Assembly: GCF_019925205.1 (NCBI RefSeq)
Contig: NC_083564.1
Span: 32,154,447-32,218,446 of the forward strand
Origin: Metopolophium dirhodum
Taxonomy: Eukaryota; Arthropoda; Insecta; Hemiptera; Aphididae
Direction of reading: 5' to 3'
DNA length: 64,000 nucleotides
The translations under genes were made by a program, and so were the position numbers. The notes below the pieces were generated by a model. It had not been told where the DNA came from, did not search any database, and saw nothing but the letters and a program-made list of their open reading frames with translations. How positions within the stretch are numbered: the stretch's first letter is position 1; each line of letters starts with the position of its first letter. This document shows positions 24,001-36,000 of this stretch, one piece after another.

Positions 24001-27000
24001 CTTGATTTGGATTTGAAGAATGGAATGGCAGAAAGATCATGATTTCTCGAGTAGTAGGAGGGAATACAGAAATTGACCAGAGATAAAAGCTCAGAGCTTA
24101 CAATATCAACGGTAGAAAGGAAAAAGGGCGTAAACGATATTTTTGACAAAATTTTTTTCTTTTAATTAAGGTGTAAACGACATAATTCTGCATCGATTGT
24201 GCTCATCCGATTATCAATATGTTTTTTATTGACAAACTTATATTCGATAATAAAATAATCGATAGTTGCAAGGCTCTATCTATTAAATTAAAGAGTAACC
24301 ACCAAACAACAGGCTTAAGCAACAAAACAATATTTTTGAGCGTAACCACCACAGCTGTTTATAATAATTTTAAAATTTTTTTTTATCGGTTTTAACTAAT
24401 TGTTGGTTATTATAATTATTGATAATATCTATGAATTTAGTTTTGATCATTTTTAAATAAACAAAGTAAAATGAAATAATAATAATAATATTATTATTAT
24501 GCTGTTTGTAACCACCAAAAAGATTAATAACAAAAATAAGGCGTAAGCACCGAAAAAGTATATAAATTAACATTACAGGTAAAAAAATAACAATTCTTAA
24601 TTTATTATGTTACCAACTTATCTAGAATATAATTATCTAAAAAAATTGTTTTGGTGAAAATTCAATAAAATTATTTTAAATGGCTTTAAAATTAAAAAAA
24701 AACCATTATTTGGCTCTCCTGTAGAATTTATAAAATGTTGCTTACGCCGTTTTTCCTTTCCACCGTCGATATTATAATTTAACAAGTCGTATACGAACAT
24801 GATATAAAATAGCCAACGTCTTAGCTGGAGGGAATCTATGTTTACTAAATTTTGTACTGTATGTTATGAGCTTAAGGCTATTTATCGGTCAATAACGATT
24901 ATTAAATTTTATCTGTTGATATTAATATATACACTGTGATGTTATTTATTATTAAAAATAAAAATAATATATATAATTATGTATATAATATACATATTTT
25001 AATTTTTCGCTTGCCCTTAAAATGTTTTTGCGTTCCATGCATTTGCCATCTTTGTAATAGTTTATACATTATATTTCAATAGTCTAATAATATAAAGTAT
25101 AAACGTCTATAGTATAATAGGTATTCTTGTTTTGTTAACATCATATCATTTATTTTACTTAATAAAACTTAAATTTTTTTTTTATTGATCCCCTTTAGCC
25201 CGAAATCTATGGCCATTAGCTGTTTGTAGGGTTTGGTACACTGAGTTTTTGTGTCTGGCAGAATTTTTAAGTGGGCACCCGTAGGTATCTACCATGCCCG
25301 GGTGGGAGATGGCGGCCTTTATCTCCGGATACTGTGATTGCCCGAAGAAAAATGCCGTCCATGGCTGGGTTTGAATTGGCGCCGGTGCGCGTTGCAACCG
25401 ACGCCTCAGTCCGCTCGGCCATTTTGTCCTCCAAATATAAATATATCATCTTTTATTTAAATATATCAGTAATCAAGAGCAATAAAGACTTATTAATTAC
25501 AACCGTAGTTACAGGATACAGAAAGCAGTTTTTCATCAGGTCCAATGTCTCCATCTCGTTTATTAATGGAAACATCTAAATTAGCCGAGAAAGTAAAACT
25601 GCAAAAGCTCATTGAAGACAGCGCAGAAGCCAACCTTGAAGGCACTAGTGTATGACTATAATGTTTTGTCTTTGGTTCATTTATTTTAATTATTCTATCG
25701 AAAAAAATTTCAATTTTTAGATTTGTCAAAAGGCTATAGCTGAACATCTTGCATCAGCTGCAATTTCTGATTGTGATTTATTAGAATCTGGAAACAAAGA
25801 AGTTTTAATGTGCCAAGTTGAACAATTGCAAACACGTTTGGATCATGTACGTTCACAAATGGCAGTTCTTGAGCTTATGTTTGAACAATCAGCTGCTCAA
25901 ACTGACAAGTAAGGGTTTTTACATCATATTGTTATGTTATACGATTACTTGTATTTTAATAGAATATTTTGTTGTGTACATTTAAGATTATATTTAATAT
26001 TGGGAAAATATGAATCAAATATGATTGCACTAAAGTTAGAGGTAGAAACAGGCGAAGAAATAATGAACTGTTATTCATCTTTATTATCCATTTATGATGG
26101 TTCAGCAAATGAAGACGAGAAAATGTGATAAATGTTTTTTTACTTTTTATATTTTCTGTATACAAATATTGTTTGACATTATTAATTTGTTTTGATTGAA
26201 TAGGATGAAAGACGAAATCATAGAGTTGTTGCATAATTTAGATGAAGAAAAAAAAAAAATTGGATCAACAGTAGTTGCTTTAGAATCGTATCATTGTGAG
26301 GAAGAGACAATCAAACCTAGAAGTCGTAATCAAGTAACTCGCATTGATTTAGAAATGGCAGTCCTTGTACAAGAATTGATGGGAATACGAGAAGAAAAAA
26401 GTGAACTTCAAGAACGTTATGTAACATTGCAAAAACATAACTGCGAGTTAGAAAAACGTTTGGCCGAGTGTGAAGAACAGTCTAGAATAGATTTAGATAC
26501 AATTCAAGCATTAGAGCGGCAGTTGTCATCTGAAGACTTTGATAGTACTGCCGGTGTAAATGTTAAGTTACAGAAACAGTTAAAAGATGTTACAACAGCA
26601 TATCAACTCGCAATAAGAAATTCTGACACTAGACATAAGCAAAATATTACATTGATTGAAAAACTCCGCAATGAAAACACGTGAGATTATACAGTTTAAA
26701 AGTTTTTATTACACTAAATTATAAAATATATATTTGTTTTTAAACCATAGAATACTTGAGCGTAATTTGGAAAGAGCTAAACGTAAATCCCAATCGCGTT
26801 TAAAAAAATTGGAGTCTGAAATTGAAATTATGGTCAGCACACACACTCTTCAGGTAACATTTACCGATATGTTCAATAAATCTTTGTACTTGATTGTGAC
26901 TGTACGATTAAATTGGTGTTTAGGTGAACAATTTAAAAGAGAGAATTGCTGTCCTGGAATCGACTATTATGAATAATGAGATCAGTAAGAGAAACGAAAC

Positions 27001-27010
27001 TACTTTATGA
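21042..27010 (+). CDS. MCC: MCC orthologue (colorectal mutant cancer protein) with EF-hands
   Basis: Thirteen coding exons: 21042-21157, 21518-21729, 21788-21936, 22032-22145, 22247-22385, 22450-22514, 23104-23259, 25515-25649, 25721-25908, 25987-26124, 26204-26680, 26751-26853 and 26924-27010. Phases agree and give 692 residues. Residues 30-41 form a canonical EF-hand loop (DGDGDGYIDSRD); a second, atypical loop lies about 63-74 (Gly at position 1, Glu74 at position 12). The remainder is coiled coil with MCC hallmarks: YEERITELHSVIAEL, a LGKYESN segment, LDLE.AVLVQELM-like and KRKSQSRLKKLESEIEIMV-like blocks. It ends NETTL, a class I PDZ ligand like that of human MCC. MCC is a cytoplasmic scaffold linked to polarity proteins and beta-catenin signalling. 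The 2.25 kb intron after exon 7 holds a LINE, a TIR element and a SINE. It converges on BCAS2, 564 bases away. Confidence 0.93.
23650..24860 (-). mobile_element. LINE 3' end in MCC intron, split by an insertion
   Basis: The minus-strand frame (24149 to 23883) reads like the C-terminal tail of an arthropod non-LTR polyprotein (SELLSLVNFCIPSYYSRNHD...). It is preceded, beyond the insertion at 24107-24768, by HRFPPAKTLAILYHVRIRLV, the expected upstream residues. An AT-rich 3' UTR ends in A-rich repeats about 23655. RT and endonuclease domains are missing. Confidence 0.5.
24107..24768. mobile_element. About 660-bp TIR element nested in LINE remnant
   Basis: Inverted ends of about 35 bases read CAACGGTAGAAAGGAAAAAG at left and, complemented, CGACGGTGGAAAGGAAAAAC at right. 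ATAT flanks both sides. Inside, GTAACCACCA-type words repeat. No transposase frame. Removing it brings the two halves of the LINE reading together. Confidence 0.6.
25172..25429 (-). mobile_element. tRNA-derived SINE in MCC intron
   Basis: On the minus strand it starts GGACAAAATGGCCGAGCGGA, with a TGGCCGAGCGG A-box-like word, and continues to a B-box-like word AATTCAAACCC. This is the order and spacing of a serine- or leucine-type tRNA head. A tRNA-unrelated GC-rich body follows, and it ends in an A-run (plus-strand T-run at 25172-25184). Markedly GC-richer than its surroundings. Target duplication not resolved. Confidence 0.75.
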
Positions 27011-27574
27011 ACTTTAACAAACAAAGTTAATTAGTCATTAATCATAATATTATTTGTGCGATATTTTTTTTTTATTATATCCTTAGCTTGAAATTAATGA
27101 GCATTGCTAGGCTTTATTCAGTTCCTTTGAATATATACGACTTAAGTACAATTGTTAAGCCGTAAAATACCTATATTTTATGATCTAATGATATGACTTT
27201 AAAACGAATAATCCTAGATATTTATTAAGTTACATAATAATAATACTAAATATTAGTGTACTTATTTTTACAACTTACTATTAACAAATCAAATTATTTA
27301 ATAATACATACCTAGTGCAATTTATCATAATGATAGTCAGACTATCAAACATATTTGATACTCAAGTTTTTTATGTGTTTTTTAAACATAGTTTATAAGT
27401 TTGATGTAGGCAAAATGCTTTATTTTATTATACACATTTTTTATACTTTTTTTTACATGAAAATATAAAATTGTGAAAAAATAATACATGACAATGTCGT
27501 TATTAATTATTCTTATACCATAAATGTTTTTAAATACTTTATACATAGTTATGAAAAAAGTTACAATAACATTT

Positions 27575-30058
27575 TTAATCAGTGTCCATTTTTTCTGGAT
27601 TGGCCAATTCATATGCTCTTATTTGTTTTTCCAAGTGAGCGCATGCCAATTCTATCTCGTAATTCTTGCTCACCAATCCTACCCAATTGGCTTCTAAATC
27701 TCGTAATTTTTCGCCAACTTGCATCTGCACATTTTTTCTTTGGAAATTTACTTCTTGAATTTGTTTTCTAAAATAATTATCTCATTAATAAGGCAAAAAC
27801 CATACAGCTATAGTTTTTAAATGTATATTTACTTCAATTTAGCCACTTGTGTTTGCGCAGCAGCAACACATTTTACTAGAACTTCTAAATAAGATTTCCA
27901 GGCTTCTGTACCATAATCCGTCATAAGTTCTAAGTTGGTAATTCTGCAAAACAAAAGTAATTTTTAATATAATCTATTCAAATGTGGCTTTAGGCGTCAT
28001 GAAAGTCATAGACAGATTTCATATTTACAGTATAACAATTTTTAAGTAAACAACAAGTATAATAAGAATATCCACAATATTGTCTAATTAGATTTCAAGC
28101 AGGCCTATAACAACATAATTCGTGGAAAATTATCGAAGGCCTTGACAAATCTAAGATTGGAAACTTAATAAAATGATAGTAACACAAAGTATCTGCTCAG
28201 GTTACAGCATGAACTACTACATGTAGTAGTTTCTGGGTTACAGGGACTAGAGAGTGGTATCAGATTCATTTGAAATTGATATTGGACTAGCTGGTGTTAC
28301 CTGTGATTGTTAGGTTGATTAATCTATTATTATGAAGTGTTGTGATAAGAATAATTCTACGACAACAAAGAATGAAATTAAATGAAAATCATAACCTCTC
28401 AGCCTATGCAGGTGATATAATAATCTTCGGCGATAAAAAGTAGGATTTTCATACAGTATATCTAGTTTTATGAAAGTGTACAAGCATATGGGGTTGTCAA
28501 TAAACCAGAAAAATACCAAATATATATACAGGGCTTGGAGAATAAGGGTAATGATTAGGGTTGCACTATCCTACAGGGAAATCTCCAGGTAGGCTGGGAT
28601 TAAGACAAATTGTGAATAACCCAGTCTAAAACACTAGTTGTTCTATACTGTAAAATAGTGCTCGAGGATCTGATAATCTGTTACGAGCTGCAGTAGGCTA
28701 TTTAATGCATGTCATAAGCTGTATGCAGCTGCAGTAAGGCATAGGTGCTGGTAAAAAAATATTTCCTGTGTCACTTTTACAAGCTATTCCAACAAAACTG
28801 GTGATTTAGATTTAGACTTAGAAGTTGTTGGAACGTCCTTTCGGCAAAAACATAATTTTAAATACCTCGGGGTCAATATAAATAAATGCAATATTAATTA
28901 TAATAAAATATAATATTAAATTATGTTGACCCCGAGAATTGTATGCATAACGAAATAAAGATCCATCTGTAAGCTGGTAATGTATGTTACTTTACTATGC
29001 CGTATCTTTATAGGTCAAACTAATTGAAAACCAAAGAAAAGCTATAAATTACATATTATATTAGACCAGTTGTGCTTTGGCAACAACAGCAGGACATAGG
29101 AATAAATTAAATCTTTGAGAAAAGTGAAAATATAAATAATGTATGGACCAATCTATAACTCCCAGACCAAAGTGTGGAAGAGAAGGACAATTAAGCAACT
29201 GAAACAATTGCATGGAAAAGGAAATACCTATAGTTAAATTCATAAAAGGTGCAAGAATGGAATGGGCAGGTTGCGTACCCACGTCTGGTGAAACAACGAC
29301 AGTATAGACAAAACACATGAGCAATGTAAAAAGAAAAATATGTAGTAAAGAGACAGGGTAGATCAGACTCAATTGGCATGGGAATCTATAAAATCATGTG
29401 TGGTGTCTATAATCTTAAAAAAAACTATATCTATATATACAATGTACCTCGTTGCTTGATGTTCGAGTTGGGCCATTGAGTTTTCTAAACATTCATTCCA
29501 AGCAGACATATCCGTGAGTTTTCCAGCTGGTGGTGGAGGTAGCTCATAGCGTTTCATACTCATCGTTTCCATAGGCAAACGCTGCTGAAGTCTATCAAAC
29601 TCTGTGCGCATCATTTCTGTCTATTGAACATTAATCAAATCAACAATAGGTAGAATGTCATTATTTAAATTTCTTAGTAGGTGATTTAATTAGTAAGTAT
29701 ATCAAAATTAAGTAATCCTCTACATTTTATACTCTGCGATGGGGATACTAGTTTTTTAATTAAGAACACAGACTGTGATGGAACAGAATAATAAATTGAT
29801 CTTTAATAAAAATTAATTACTTCAAACGCTGATATATTGAGCGGCGGCAAATGTTCAAGATAGTTTTTCGACGGTCTGTAACGACGTTTTTCGTCTTCTA
29901 CCATACTGATTGCCTGCGAGTAAATTTAACGGAATAATTAGTGTCTGTTACAAAAATATGATCGACATAACAAAACTACTTACAGCTTCACGGATACCTG
30001 GCTCGTCGTACCCTTGATCGATATACGGAAGAGCATCGACGATAACTTCGCCAGCCAT
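27575..30058 (-). CDS. BCAS2: Pre-mRNA-splicing factor SPF27 (BCAS2)
   Basis: Five coding exons (-): 29984-30058, 29821-29913, 29448-29620, 27833-27943 and 27575-27767, all GT-AG, 214 residues. The start MAGEVIVDALPYIDQGYDEP and the PPLNISAFETEMMRTEFDRL region match the BCAS2/SPF27 family, followed by a helical, coiled-coil C-terminal half ending with an acidic MDTD tail. SPF27 is a core subunit of the Prp19/CDC5L (NineTeen) complex needed for spliceosome activation in the nucleus. Length matches the family (about 220 residues). Intron 3 (27944-29447) carries an antisense reverse-transcriptase relic. Convergent with MCC. Confidence 0.95.
28091..29300 (+). pseudogene. Decayed LINE reverse transcriptase in BCAS2 intron 3
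   Basis: Scattered RT motifs appear in order on the plus strand. DFKQAYNNIIRGKL at 28091 corresponds to the palm-domain start. SAYAGDIIIFGD about 28400 is the catalytic YADD box with Ala-Gly-Asp in place of Ala-Asp-Asp. GARMEWAGCVP about 29250 resembles the C-terminal RWAGHV box. Frames shift and stops intervene throughout, so it is dead. It lies antisense to BCAS2. Confidence 0.65.
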
Positions 30059-30280
30059 TGTTGAAGACGTCCCGAGTTGATTTTAAAGATTCAAAAGACA
30101 ATAACCTAGAAATTCAAGAAACGAGTCCAAAGTTAAGAGTCAGAACATGCCGGACGCCGGTTATTACTACGGAAACTCCGGTAATGAATTGATATTTGAT
30201 TTAAATATCGCAACATTTCCAACTGATAACGATTGTAAATAAAACACTGGTGATAAGCTCAACTACCTGGCGGAAGCACG

Positions 30281-30545
30281 CCAAAAAGCCACCCGACAAA
30301 TAACCACCCGACATAAGGCCACGAGATAACGACAAAAAACCATTCGACAAAACACCATCACCAAAATCCGACAAAATGCCATCCGACAAAAAACCATCGT
30401 ACCACACTACCAACTGTAAATTTGCGAATGAAAATCGAACACTATTGAATCGTCAAACAGCCACTCGACAAATAACCACCCGCCATAAAGCCACTTGATA
30501 ACGACAAAAGGTAATTCGACAAAAAACCATCATACCACACTACCA
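30281..30545. repeat. Minisatellite, 15-bp unit CCAYCCGACAAAANA, two blocks
   Basis: Degenerate 15-bp units such as CCATCCGACAAAAAA, CCACCCGACAAATAA and CCATTCGACAAAACA recur at 30281-30400 and about 30460-30530. Each block is followed by ACCACACTACCAAC and a GTA-containing spacer. The same composite unit occurs inverted at 45889-46252. The open frame across it (a five-residue GFLSD-like repeat) is a by-product of the 15-bp period. Confidence 0.75.
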
Positions 30546-33021
30546 ACCGTATAAATACGGTAACATTGTCATAAAATATCGACAAAATATCACTTAAATT
30601 AATTATCAAAATGAATTAAGTTTTTGGCGCTTGATTTGAACCACTAATCAGATAATAGATATTAAAATTTAAATCTTATGGGCCATGGCATAACGTTTTA
30701 AAATTTCACATTTTCACGATTCACGGATAAATGACACAAGTCACGTCGTTAATAATTTTCTTCAGTACTTCAAAATTTTCAAGTTACAAGTTGCGAATTA
30801 TTGTTGATGATTATTAAATAATGTTCGATATATTTCAACATTAACACCAACTAAATTATAAAAAAAAACGATAAATCGAAACGTTTAAAACCAGAAAGTA
30901 AGTACTTCTAAATTCTGAAAGGAGCGAAGAATGTAGCAATGATTTTCCGATGTGTTTAATACTATTTTTTTTTGTCTGTAAACACCTTTCAGGGGTGCAG
31001 TAATATCTATAAAAACTAATATCGCATCGATTAAAATACATTTTGTACTGTATACTTTTCGGGTAGAAAGTGAATCTAGTTAGTATACTTTGGAGGGTAA
31101 AAAGTAAGACATTTTCAGTAATTTTCAAAGGGGATCGGGTTAAACAAAAAAAAAAAAATTATGAAAATTTAAATCTTTTAGTAATATATATTTTATTTTT
31201 TTGGTGTAACAGAAACTTGTAACAGTATATAAGTACTTTAAATTTCACCAAATGTTTATATGATCTTTATCCATACATCATAAAATTTTCAAAATATTTT
31301 GACTCTTAATGAGCTATTTGTAACAATCAGAAATTTACTTTCAATTATTGTTATTTACTAAAGATATATATTAATATATTAATGGTTTATTCAACTTGCC
31401 AGTAAATAAAAATATTATTAGTTGATATTATTAGATGATACCGTTATATTATCTGATAAAAATATAGGTCCTTAATACAAAAACCAAGTGTTATTATAAA
31501 AAAAGTAAAATACTCGTTTGACAACAACTTATTAGAGTTAAATATATAAGTCAAAATATATTAGTTTTAATAATAACTAATGTTAATAACATTTAATTGA
31601 TAATATAATAATTGAACAAAACCTTTGTCACAAAATATTTATAAAAAAAAAAAAAAAAAATTACAATAAACAAATAAAAAATAACATAACATAGGTATTA
31701 CCTGAGTTAGGGCAATATGTTATACAGTTTTTATATAACTTAATTAGTAATTAATTACAATATTTAATATTTTAATGTAATTAAAATGTATTTTTAAGCT
31801 ACATTATTTCATTTTATGAAACCTTAATATTCGTCAATTATTTTACATTTCTATATTATAGGTACTTATCAATAGATATAAAATTAATAAATAATCATGA
31901 GCTCAGAACTGTCGACTGATAAACAACTTACAACTAGATATAGAACTTCAAACCTTACGGCTTACAACAACTTTGAAGATATCAATAAATTAGTTATGAT
32001 TGTACATTTGTACCTACAGTATAATTACACAAATAAATTTATATTTTATATATTACTTACACTTTTTATTCATCAAAATATATTAGCATACTTATTTTTA
32101 TTTAATACTATATAACATTGAATACATATAATTAATACAGTGTATTAGCTTAAAGAAAATCTTGGTCGCAAAATATTTAACTAAAAAAAAGATTATAATC
32201 AAAAGTAAGAATTAATGTTACCTTAGCTACATTTGAGTTGTTAGGGTAGTGATTTACAGTTTTTATATAACTCAATAAGTAATTATCTACGATATTTAAA
32301 ATTGTATAGAAACTATATTATACATATTTAATTTCATATCAAACTATCAAAGATTTAAATAATTAGTAATTATAGTTATAATTTATAATAACATATTATA
32401 ATTATAGCTTATATTTTAATATATAATAAAAATAATGACAAAAAATAAAATTAATGAAAAACAAATCTATTTAATCATCATGGAATTCTCTGAACCTGGA
32501 AAAATCAATACCTGCAAAATAACAAAATATATACATATATATATGTATATTCAATCTTATGAATACATACTAAATAAAAAATAATATTATAACAATCTTT
32601 TTTGAATTTAAACATGCAGGTAATATCAATATTATAAATTTGATTTATTTTGAAAAATATGCGTTTGTATTATAGTATTCGTTCAAATAAAAATGTCAGT
32701 CCCTAAAATGAAAAGTGAAATATATTATTATTATAAGTGAGTTTTAAGTACCTTTTAAGTTTGCAATAATATATTTTATATTTTACTAATGTTATTGTTA
32801 TTTACAAACTACTGTGGAAATTAATTTTACTATATAATATATTTGAAATTATGTTTAATGCTTAAGTATTAAGGTAGTACTTATTTTTTAAGTTTCATCA
32901 TAATATTCAAACAACATAATATGTATGTTTACTATTTTGTTTATTATCGGCATCTACTTTATGTATATTTTCTATTATTAAATTATTAGGTACCATCCAT
33001 ACCTTATTGTTGTTACCTACT
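30546..33021. other. BCAS2 upstream to MULE-RING downstream spacer
   Basis: Very AT-rich. 30920-31150 contains a diverged family A copy. Two segments about 31615-31760 and 32140-32290 are similar to each other, an old direct duplication of about 525 bases. A minus-strand CAG acceptor near 32515 followed by a short frame to a TAA near 32472 could be an untracked 3' exon; nothing supports it further. Confidence 0.4.
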
Positions 33022-36000
33022 TTAAAATATTTGTACGATTAATGTGGTTTCGATGTTACAAATAGGGCAACGGTTGTGGATTAAATTGCCCAAGCAATCT
33101 CTACACAAGCATTTGTGTCCACAAGGAATGCATGCGTGGCTGTTGACATTGCTTAAACAAATAACGCAGCAATCGGCGGGTCTTGGTTCAACTCCATTGA
33201 TATCGAGAGGAACATGAGGGATGTTTTCCCTGTCTTGAGCCCTCCTCTGTTCCTCAATTTCCGCCATAGCAATGAACACCGGATCATCATCCTCTGCTAA
33301 TACAAAATCAGGTTCATCTAGATTATAATAAAATACAGGTACTTAAAAAATAGGTTAGTAAATAAATAACATTTAAATTAATAATTATGGTATGGTTACC
33401 GTTAAAAATATTTAATGCATTATCCTGTTCTTCTGCCATCTCCCTTATGCGATTTTGTTGTTGTAAAATCAATTCTCTTAATTCATTTTGTCTATCAAAA
33501 CCTAATGCAAAATTGAGTTTAATCTATATTTGCTTATAAAACATCTAATTTATAAAAAAAAATCATTAGGTAATGGTAAAAATAAAATTCCACATGAAAC
33601 TAAATCTCTTTAAACCAAACATTTAATAAAACTAATAACTATACCTACATAATAATAATATAATAATGACTTCAATACATAATATTAGAGAGACTATAAG
33701 TATAAAATTAGCAACCGTTTATGAACACTTATGTCTTTATACCTACAGTTTTTATGTTAATAATACTAATTTGGATAGATGCAATTTGTGTGGGTAATTA
33801 GGTTACCAGTGAAGTATTTTTTAATTATATTTTTTATTTTATTATTTAAGTAACATCTGCCATCCAAAACATTTAATACAACAAATTAATATACAATGCT
33901 CGTAATAGGAATAGGTAGGCATTTGACGTATTTTCACGGGGGGGCCATGTGCATATTTGAGCAATTCTTAGCATATTTGTGAATATTTCGCATTTTTTTT
34001 TTTAGTGCACTTAGAATGGTCGGAAAAATTTTATTTGAATAACATTCAAAAATATTTATTAAAATAAATTCGGTTTGGGTAGATAGTATAGGCACAAATA
34101 GCGCTTGAGATTTGGTGAGGCTGAAGCTTGAAAAGTCCTACTATTATAATATTAAAGAAGCTTAAAAAAAATCTAGAAAATATTTCGGAGGGCTGTTCAA
34201 ATTGATGGTGGTAGCTTGGCCTCCAAATTCCTTCTTCCTATTTGTGCGTTTAGCAGCAGTAAAACTAATTTGTCACCTAGATTCTAGGTTGTACAATGAA
34301 ATGAAAATCACAAGATAGGTACCTATGTGGTTGGTTTTATATTTGAACACCAAGTCTTTTTATTCCTATAGTTCACAATTGAACATATATTTGTAAGTAC
34401 TTAAATGGTATTATTTTGAGTTCAAATATTTTAAATTTGATAAAAATCAAACCTCCAACAACGTTGTCTTCCACATTTACAGTAGGAATTTGTTCTGAAA
34501 TGTTATTTAAACAAAATAATAATTAGATAATTGCATATTGTCATTGTGAACATTGCACTGTGAATATTTTAGTTATTTTTTTATTAACCTTCAATAGTTT
34601 CCACGATTTGGGGTGGAACAATTCCTACGTTCCCCACTCCACGCCTTCGTTCTAGAAATACAATTTTTTAATGTAAATATTGTATGTTAAGCAAAATGAT
34701 TTCTTTTATTTACAGTCACTTGAAGATAACTAATTATTTTTTATTTATTTTAAATGTATATTTCATACCTGCATCATAAGCCAAATGCCCAGTGTAGAGG
34801 AGAAATTCTTTAACAGAAATCCTGCCCTGGGCCAACCGTTCAGTGGCTTCGCTGATTTTTTTATCGATTTGAACATAAGCTCGACGCCGGGCTCTTAGAG
34901 CTGGTCTGCTTTGCATCCTTTCATATCTTGTGCCATATTCTTGTTCAATTTTGACTAATGTTTCTATTGATATTATTCATTGAAGTATTATAATTTATTG
35001 CATTAGTTAGAAACTAGAGTGGATGAAGAGTATGTATATGACTTCCAACTGGTTTGGAAAAATATTCAACAATTAAGGAAGAATAAAGTACATTATTCAA
35101 CATAATCATAATATTTTAAAAAACAGTGTGGTTATTGTCAATTGCATCTACCAGATAAGTTATATAAAAAGTTTAAAGTTACAAAAATTTACCAAGACTT
35201 TTTAAAAACTAACGTATTTATAAAAACAAATACATTTTTTAGATTGAAAATATTTTTTTGGAGTAATCAAAATAATGATTATACATATAAAATATTAAAA
35301 TATAACTTTTATTAATGTAAATATGTTGATTTCATTATTTTAGTGATATTAAATTTAACTTACTGGTAAAATGCCAAATACCAGGACGTGGACTATTCAT
35401 GATAGTGTTTAAATGGCGGTGAAATATCTCCTGGTCGTTGTTAGTTCTCCTTGGCATGCCATGTACACAAAAGGTTTCCGGTCCAACCCCTAATGTTAAT
35501 TAATATTATTATGGATAAAGACTACTTAAGGTAGGGTTATAAACTTTGTTTAATTTTTGTAATTTTGTTAAAAAAAAATCTGTAACTGGTTTGACTGAAT
35601 ATGAACACTTAAACTTACAGAAAAAACAAAGTTACGATTTATTTTTATTGAATTACTTATGATTTAACTTTTAAAATTAGATACTTAGTAATCTCAATAT
35701 ATTCATTAATTTATAAGGGTTCATTAAAAGAATAAATTGTGACTAAATAGATATTAAAACTCAATTTTTATCATAATTTATTATTGAAATATGAAAATTG
35801 AAATGTTTACTATCTGTAAAATATATGTCTATTATAAAAATTGAATTTTGAAATTCTATTCGTAAGTGTAAAATGTAACTAATTATCTTAATAATCTCAT
35901 ATGTACTACCTATTTAAACAGTTTTAATTATTAAACAAATTTTAAAAATAAAATTATAGGTAAGTAAAACTAATTCTTTTAGAATAACTCACGTTCCATC

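Noticed and set aside
25182..25579. Several overlapping frames of 60-100 codons
   Set aside because: They lie inside the tRNA-derived SINE and its border with MCC exon 8.
30201..30413. Gly/Leu/Ser-rich 70-codon protein with five-residue repeats (also at 45891-46094)
   Set aside because: The frame exists only because the minisatellite unit is 15 bases long; there is no start context or conservation, and the two loci are in opposite orientation.
31897..32115. 72-codon plus-strand frame
   Set aside because: Only the first 30 residues look protein-like, then it turns into hydrophobic AT-rich translation. No partner exon found.
32472..32515. Possible short terminal exon on the minus strand (frame ending FREFHDD)
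   Set aside because: Only a CAG acceptor and about 14 codons. The FLYWCH-MULE-RING gene already has a complete stop at 33022.
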